Assembly (NCBI RefSeq): GCF_002886255.1
Contig: NZ_KZ614149.1
Span: 2,480,001-2,544,000, forward strand
Length of the DNA stretch: 64,000 nucleotides
Direction of reading: 5' to 3'
From: Alteribacillus bidgolensis
GTDB taxonomy: Bacteria > Bacillota > Bacilli > Bacillales > Marinococcaceae
Below the pieces are notes generated by a model. The model did no database searches. It saw only the letters and a program-made list of their open reading frames with translations, and was not told the DNA's origin. Position 1 is the stretch's first letter, and every line of letters starts with the position of its first letter. This document shows, in pieces, positions 59,569 through 64,000 of this stretch. A program made the position numbers and the translations under genes.

Positions 59569-61257
59569 TTATCTAAACTGTGATGGTATGCTTTGCAGGT
59601 CAATATCCCAAATGGCTGGTAAATAAAAAGTTACAGAAAGCACAATGATAATAATCGCGAGAATATTTAACCAAAAACCGTTTTGCACCATTTGAATAAT
59701 TTTCAGTTTGCCTGTTCCAAATATGATAGCGTTTGGCGGCGTTCCGACTGGAAGCATAAATGCACAGTTTGCTGCCATTGCACACGGTACCATTAAGGCA
59801 TAAGGGTGTACATTTAAGGCAAGCGCCAGGGACGCTACAACAGGCAATATCATTGTTCCTGTTGCTGTGTTGGAAGTTATCTCCGTTAAAAACAGCACTA
59901 ATGCGGTTGCTACAAGGACGATAAGGATAAAGTTCATACCTTCAAGGACAGTCAATTGTTCACCAATCCAATTAGACAGCTCTGTTTCACTGAAACCAGC
60001 TGCAATCGCAAGACCTCCCCCGAATAGCAGAAGAATACCCCATGGAATTTCTCTGGAATCTTTCCATTCTAAGAGTTTTGTTGCTTCTTTTTTCTTTGCC
60101 GGAATCATGAAAAGAAGCACAGTAGCTGTCATCGCAATCATTCCGTCACCGATACCTGGAACTCCTACGATATCTTCCCAAATAAACGTACGTGTAATCC
60201 ACATAAATGCAGCAAACAAGAAGACAGAAAGCACTGCTTTTTCTTCGAACGATATATTTCCAAGGACCGTTTTTTCACGCTGGATGAGTTCACGTCCGCC
60301 TGGAAGCTGCTGCATATTAATTGGATAGACAATACGTGTAAGATACAACCATGCACTAACCAATAAAATGGCAACAAGAGGTACTGCAAACGCCATCCAG
60401 CCTGCAAATGAGATTTGAACGCCATAAAGACTATCAACGGTCCCTGCTAAAATGCTGTTTGGCGGTGTACCAATTAACGTTCCAAGACCGCCGATGGTAC
60501 CGGAATAACCAATACCAAAAATGATGGCTTTTTCAAACTTTGGAACGTCAGCCTCATGCTTGCCTCCTTTCACAGCCTCTGACACTTGATATGTTATCGC
60601 TAAGCCGATTGGTATCATCATCATAACAGCTGCTGTGTTAGAAACCCACATGGAAAGAAAGCCGCTGGCGATCATAAATCCTAATATGATTTTTCTTGTG
60701 CTTGTCCCGATAATTGAGATAATATTCAGAGCAATTCGCTTATGAAGATTCCATTTCTCCATTGCTGTTGCAATAAAGAAACCACCAAGAAATAAGAAAA
60801 TAATATTATCCCCATAGGCGGAAAATACTGTATCCCCATCTAGAGCTCCTGTAATTGGCAGTAGAATAATCGGCAAAAGGGAAGTCGCCGGAATGGGAAT
60901 TGCTTCTGTAATCCACCAAGTTGCGATCCACAAAGTCGATGCCAATACGGCTTTTGCTTCTGGATTCAACCCTTCTGGATTAAAAAACAACAATGTAAAT
61001 ATAAACAATAAAGGCCCCAATAGAAGTCCTATAAACTGCGCTCTTGTGTAAGCTGGTTTTTCCTCGTCATCACCTGATTTTCCTCCTGGTCCGCCAGGGC
61101 CTCCCGGACCGCTTCCAACAGCAGAATCTGCTTGATGCTTTTTTGTTTCGGCAGCCTTTCCTGCTTGTCTGATTTGTGAGAAAGTCAGCAGCTTTTTTGT
61201 CTGCGCATGAGACGACCAAAGGCTTTTCCAAACGGAAGTTGCAGTTCCTTTAGTCAT
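59569..61257 (-). CDS. SLC13/DASS-family sodium:anion symporter (dicarboxylate or citrate type)
   Basis: 562 residues from the ATG at 61257, which follows AAGGGAGG. A cytoplasmic N-terminal extension of about 75 residues includes a collagen-like GPGGPGGPGG. About twelve membrane helices follow. DASS signatures: TSLLPIILLPITGALDGDTV, LFLGGFFIATAMEKWNLHKR, WVSNTAAVMMMIPI (first SNT), GTLIGTPPNSILAG, TEITSNTATGTMILPVVASL (second SNT) and LPVGTPPNAIIFGTG. Transports tricarboxylic-cycle acids such as malate, succinate or citrate with sodium. Its promoter has duplicated cre sites, and the upstream DcuS/DcuR-type pair probably activates it. Confidence 0.92.
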   Translation of the reverse strand: MTKGTATSVWKSLWSSHAQTKKLLTFSQIRQAGKAAETKKHQADSAVGSGPGGPGGPGGKSGDDEEKPAYTRAQFIGLLLGPLLFIFTLLFFNPEGLNPEAKAVLASTLWIATWWITEAIPIPATSLLPIILLPITGALDGDTVFSAYGDNIIFLFLGGFFIATAMEKWNLHKRIALNIISIIGTSTRKIILGFMIASGFLSMWVSNTAAVMMMIPIGLAITYQVSEAVKGGKHEADVPKFEKAIIFGIGYSGTIGGLGTLIGTPPNSILAGTVDSLYGVQISFAGWMAFAVPLVAILLVSAWLYLTRIVYPINMQQLPGGRELIQREKTVLGNISFEEKAVLSVFLFAAFMWITRTFIWEDIVGVPGIGDGMIAMTATVLLFMIPAKKKEATKLLEWKDSREIPWGILLLFGGGLAIAAGFSETELSNWIGEQLTVLEGMNFILIVLVATALVLFLTEITSNTATGTMILPVVASLALALNVHPYALMVPCAMAANCAFMLPVGTPPNAIIFGTGKLKIIQMVQNGFWLNILAIIIIVLSVTFYLPAIWDIDLQSIPSQFR

Positions 61258-61276
61258 AAAAAATCCTCCCTTCATG

Positions 61277-61291
61277 ATGTAAACGCTTTCT
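61277..61291. promoter_or_regulatory. Catabolite-responsive element, proximal copy
   Basis: ATGTAAACGCTTTCT fits the cre consensus WTGNAANCGNWNNCW at every position. It lies about 20 bp before the transporter start codon, over the likely transcription start, where CcpA binding would repress. Confidence 0.8.
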
Positions 61292-61310
61292 GCTCACTAT
61301 AAAAGATAGG

Positions 61311-61325
61311 ATGTAAACGCTTTCT
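61311..61325. promoter_or_regulatory. Catabolite-responsive element, distal copy
   Basis: Identical to the proximal box (ATGTAAACGCTTTCT), 34 bp further upstream of the transporter gene. Confidence 0.8.
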
Positions 61326-61430
61326 GATCACTATAAAAGATAGAAGGGTGAAAGTATACCTTTCGTAAGTAATCCAAATCTTTTGTAACTAAAAAAAGTA
61401 AGAAAAGGATTATAAAGAAAGCAGTCAAGG

Positions 61431-62156
61431 TTACTCTTTATCCGCTGCCATGAATGTGTTAATTACATCGATTTTATCTATCCTTAAGCGAAATTGGTGA
61501 AGCGGTCTTCCGGTTGATTGGTAAATAACATCAGCCTCTAACACATCGATGTCTACTAAATAATGTAAGTATTTCCTCACAGACACTCTTGAAATTCCAG
61601 CTTCTTCGGCTATATCTTTGGCTGAAAATTTTCGATCCTGCCATGCTTTTATTTGTTTGGCAATACGAGCAAACGTAATAGGAGTAAGCCCTTTTGGCAG
61701 TGAGGAGATCTTTCCCTCTGATTCCTCCCTGTTTAATAAAAAAGGATCCAGTTCTTCCTGACTCACTGCTTCTGCCTCGTTAATAAGAGCCTGCTTTTTC
61801 TTATAAAGAAGCAAAGACTCCCTAAAACGCTCAAAATCAAATGGCTTAATTAAATAATCAACGGCACCGTAACGAAGAGCTGTCTGTACGGAGTAATTGT
61901 CATTTGCAGCTGTAATGATAATAACGTCAACAGGGCTGCCGCTTTTTCTAAGATCTATCAGCATGTCAAGCCCGGTAGTTTTCGACATATAAACATCTAA
62001 TAAAAGCAAATCCACCTCCTCTTTCTTTAAAAATTCCCATGCTTGCGATACATTATGCACCACTCCGGCAGCTTCAAATCCATCCACTTTTTCCAGGTAG
62101 ACTCGGTTAAACTTAGCTACCATTGGATCGTCTTCTACAATTAATACCTTTATCAT
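61431..62156 (-). CDS. Response regulator of the DcuR/CitT/MalR type
   Basis: 241 residues. The ATG overlaps the kinase stop (ATGA) and has GAAGGTGAAAAAGC upstream. Receiver: VEDDPMVAKFNRVYLEKVDG, phospho-acceptor in LLLLDVYMSKTTGLDML, VIIITAAND, VDYLIKPFDFERF. The C-terminal helix-turn-helix is ITFARIAKQI to AKDIAEEAGISRVSVRKYLH, the form found in CitB-like regulators. In Bacillus these proteins activate transporters for malate, citrate or C4-dicarboxylates, so the SLC13 gene 173 bp downstream is the obvious target. Confidence 0.92.
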   Translation of the reverse strand: MIKVLIVEDDPMVAKFNRVYLEKVDGFEAAGVVHNVSQAWEFLKKEEVDLLLLDVYMSKTTGLDMLIDLRKSGSPVDVIIITAANDNYSVQTALRYGAVDYLIKPFDFERFRESLLLYKKKQALINEAEAVSQEELDPFLLNREESEGKISSLPKGLTPITFARIAKQIKAWQDRKFSAKDIAEEAGISRVSVRKYLHYLVDIDVLEADVIYQSTGRPLHQFRLRIDKIDVINTFMAADKE

Positions 62157-63763
62157 GCTTTTTCACCTTCATATGGAATCTTCACTTTAAAAATCGTTCC
62201 TTGCTCCTCTTCTGTTCTCACAGTAATTGTTCCATTTAATTCTTGCAGGGCTTTATTTATTAAGTACATACCAAGGCCTCTGTTTTCCCCTTTTGTAGAA
62301 CGACCTTTGCTAAATATATGGTCCCTGTCGGTTTCACTGATCCCAGGTCCATTGTCTTTAATCATAAAATGAAAATACCCATCTATATAATTAATAGTCA
62401 TTTCTATTCGTTTATCTTCCTGACCTGCTATAGCTTCGTATGCATTATCGCTTAAATTCCCAATGATTGTAATAAGGGCATCTATTTTTTCTGTGTCCTT
62501 TAATATTGGCAGTGGGAAATTACCATTAATTTTAACCTTTGTCCCTCTTTCTTGAAAATGGTTGAGTTTATTCAACAAAAACCCTGCTAAGACGGGATCT
62601 TTTACGACACGGGATACAGAACCTACTTCTTGTTGATAAGCTTTAGATATTTGTTTTATATAATCTTTAAGCTCTTGATAGGATTCTGTATGTACCATCG
62701 CTGACATTACGTGCAGTTTATTCATAAATTCATGGGTTTTTTCGCGCAAGGTTTCTGCATAATGTTTCGCACCTGTCAGCTGTTCTACAAGGGATGCTAG
62801 TTCTGATTTGTCCCGAAACGTTGCCAAAGCCCCGACTACCTGATCATTAATAATTACTGGCACTCGGCTTTCTACCAATACCACCCCATTCAAGATGTGT
62901 TCTTGGTCGAATTCAGCTTTTTGATGAGTAAGCACTTGCTTTAACGATGAAGAATTCAAAAAAGATTCTGCATCCTGTCCTATTGGATTTTTTATTAAAC
63001 CGGTTTTTCTGAAAAGCTCTTTAGCTGCATCATTAGCAACAACAATCGTGCCTGTGTCATCAATAGCTACAATTCCTTCTCGAACCGATGCAAGCATAGC
63101 TTCTCTTTCTTGAAGAAGCTGTGCTATTTCATTTGGCTCGAGACCATGAAGCGTTCGTTTGACACGCCTGGCCAGCAAGACAGCACCAATGATACCAGCA
63201 AGCATGCCAGCTCCTGTGCCAAGATAGACCATACGTTGTTGTTTCATGACAACACTTTCTACATTATCTAATAAAATACCGACAGAAACGACCCCGATTT
63301 GTTCGCCATTTTCGTTCCAAATCGGTACAAAAGAACGAAGCGACTCCCCGAGCGTCCCTTCTGCAACAGAAGTGTAGCGTTCTCCACGAAACGCCCTATC
63401 TTCATCTCCGCCGACAAAATACTGACCGATCCGCTCTTCCACTGGATGAGACTGTCGAATATGGTGCATATCCATGACCACAATATATTCCACATTGGTG
63501 TTTGCCTGTACGTCAAGGGTGTATGATTGAATGGTTTTCGACGGTTCCCCATCTGCTAATCCTTCTATGACTGCCGGCGCACGGCTCACCGTATTTGCAA
63601 TGTTCATCGTTTTATCTTCTAGTGTTTCTCTTGCTTTTTCTGATGTATCCCTTCCAATTAATAAACCTGTCACAGACAAGGCGACAATGATAACGAGACA
63701 TACAAGCAATGTAATCCACGTTTGCAGTTTAAGTGTTTTGTGTTTATGAAAAAAACCTTTCAT
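62153..63763 (-). CDS. Sensor histidine kinase of the DcuS/CitA/MalK type
   Basis: 536 residues, ATG after AGGGAGATTCAT. Two helices (about 15-35 and 175-195) flank an extracellular PAS-like (PDC) sensor domain with the ligand-site pattern IVVMDMHHIRQSHP and VGGDEDRAFRGERYTSVAEG. A cytoplasmic PAS domain (about 215-315; GIVAIDDTGTIVVANDAAKE) follows. The histidine region is REKTHEFMNKLHVMSAMVHT, and the ATPase has IIGNLSDNAYEAIAG, IKDNGPGISETD and GENRGLGMYLINKAL. This architecture senses extracellular citrate or C4-dicarboxylates. Cotranscribed with the regulator. Confidence 0.93.
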   Translation of the reverse strand: MKGFFHKHKTLKLQTWITLLVCLVIIVALSVTGLLIGRDTSEKARETLEDKTMNIANTVSRAPAVIEGLADGEPSKTIQSYTLDVQANTNVEYIVVMDMHHIRQSHPVEERIGQYFVGGDEDRAFRGERYTSVAEGTLGESLRSFVPIWNENGEQIGVVSVGILLDNVESVVMKQQRMVYLGTGAGMLAGIIGAVLLARRVKRTLHGLEPNEIAQLLQEREAMLASVREGIVAIDDTGTIVVANDAAKELFRKTGLIKNPIGQDAESFLNSSSLKQVLTHQKAEFDQEHILNGVVLVESRVPVIINDQVVGALATFRDKSELASLVEQLTGAKHYAETLREKTHEFMNKLHVMSAMVHTESYQELKDYIKQISKAYQQEVGSVSRVVKDPVLAGFLLNKLNHFQERGTKVKINGNFPLPILKDTEKIDALITIIGNLSDNAYEAIAGQEDKRIEMTINYIDGYFHFMIKDNGPGISETDRDHIFSKGRSTKGENRGLGMYLINKALQELNGTITVRTEEEQGTIFKVKIPYEGEKA

Positions 63764-64000
63764 ATGAATCTCCCTGGCTACGTATTATGTTCATCTAATG
63801 TACTATATCCAGAAGCGTGAGTCTATTTTCTTTTTTAAACTATACTAGGTACTAATGTTTATACAAGACATCCTGAAATCTATTAAGAAGTTATTTTCCA
63901 TTGTACTGATAAAAAAGTATTAGGTTATATTGAAGCAAAACGACGGTATGCGCGGCGGCAAGCCGAATTTTTTATGAGTGAAGATTTCTCTTCTCAATAT

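Larger units (their letters stand above)
61276..61343. repeat. 34-bp tandem duplication carrying two cre sites
   Basis: Two copies (61276-61309 and 61310-61343) differ by one base. Each holds a cre box and, on the minus strand, a TATAGT -10-like hexamer four bases upstream of it. The duplication thus doubles the promoter-cre unit. Confidence 0.85.

Noticed and set aside
63880..64000. Open + strand frame at the right edge containing YIEAKRRYARRQAEFF; also GGCGGCAAGCCGA resembling the repeat in reverse
   Set aside because: No start codon is visible and the frame is cut by the window edge. The repeat-like match is only about 13 bases and lacks the second arm, so I did not count it as a reversed copy.
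1..64000. Defence system, prophage or CRISPR array
   Set aside because: No nuclease, helicase, toxin-antitoxin, phage structural or cas-like genes and no regular direct repeats with unique spacers were found on either strand.

Overview
The window looks like chromosomal DNA from a moderately halophilic or alkaliphilic member of the Bacillaceae (Firmicutes). The reasons are low GC, AGGAGG-type ribosome binding sites, frequent GTG and TTG starts, very acidic exported proteins (PhnD, OpuAC, CotH), and a glycine betaine OpuA system with a GbsR-type regulator. There are many Bacillus-type gene sets: moaA-moeB-moeA-mobB-moaE-moaD, galU, galE, a MalKR/CitST-type two-component system and cre sites. 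No rRNA, tRNA, CRISPR array or prophage was seen.

Layout. 1-6 kb: a CotH-kinase/leucine-rich-repeat surface protein faces a VTC-domain polyphosphate polymerase and a DUF4956 membrane protein; a dead IS3-family element sits inside the terminator that follows. 6-13 kb: galU, an S-layer-homology protein, a RAYT-like protein that has lost its HUH histidines and is coupled to an ssbB-like gene, an SLH remnant, an SLC13 permease with RCK domains, ferredoxin and a decayed DMT transporter. 13-18 kb: the molybdenum cofactor operon. 18-23 kb: opuA (ATPase, permease, binding protein) divergent from gbsR, with a nitroreductase behind gbsR. 23-31 kb: a secreted 5'-nucleotidase, a ureohydrolase, a sodium:solute symporter with a 36-residue accessory protein, an Asp/Glu racemase, galE and a luciferase-like monooxygenase. 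31-36 kb: a decaying acyl-CoA cluster (TetR regulator, nitronate monooxygenase, a quinone reductase/hydroxyacyl-CoA dehydrogenase chimera, a thiolase fragment, a phosphotransferase). 36-42 kb: an alpha-glucoside ABC operon with a GH13 glucosidase and a LacI repressor with two near-identical operators. 42-51 kb: a frameshifted asparagine synthetase, a phn-type ABC transporter and a large secreted OB-fold protein. 51-59 kb: HAD hydrolase, small flavoprotein, SDR epimerase, cobT, an OmpR/EnvZ-type pair and a secreted repeat protein. 59-64 kb: an SLC13 dicarboxylate/citrate-type transporter with duplicated cre sites and its DcuS/DcuR-type sensor and regulator.

Two genome-scale patterns stand out. 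First, a dispersed intergenic repeat of about 100 bp, made of two hairpins, occurs about 11 times, and every clear copy lies in the same orientation on the + strand whatever the direction of nearby genes. Second, several otherwise full-length genes carry one or two frameshifts (asnB/asnO, phnC, malG-like permease, quinone reductase) and one lacks a normal start codon. This is either real gene decay or indel error in the assembly, and raw reads would be needed to decide.

The best candidates for little-described biology are the CotH/VTC/DUF4956 module, the RAYT-like/SSB pair, the oriented two-hairpin repeat, and the ureohydrolase/symporter/racemase locus in which a usually conserved metal-ligand aspartate reads as cysteine.
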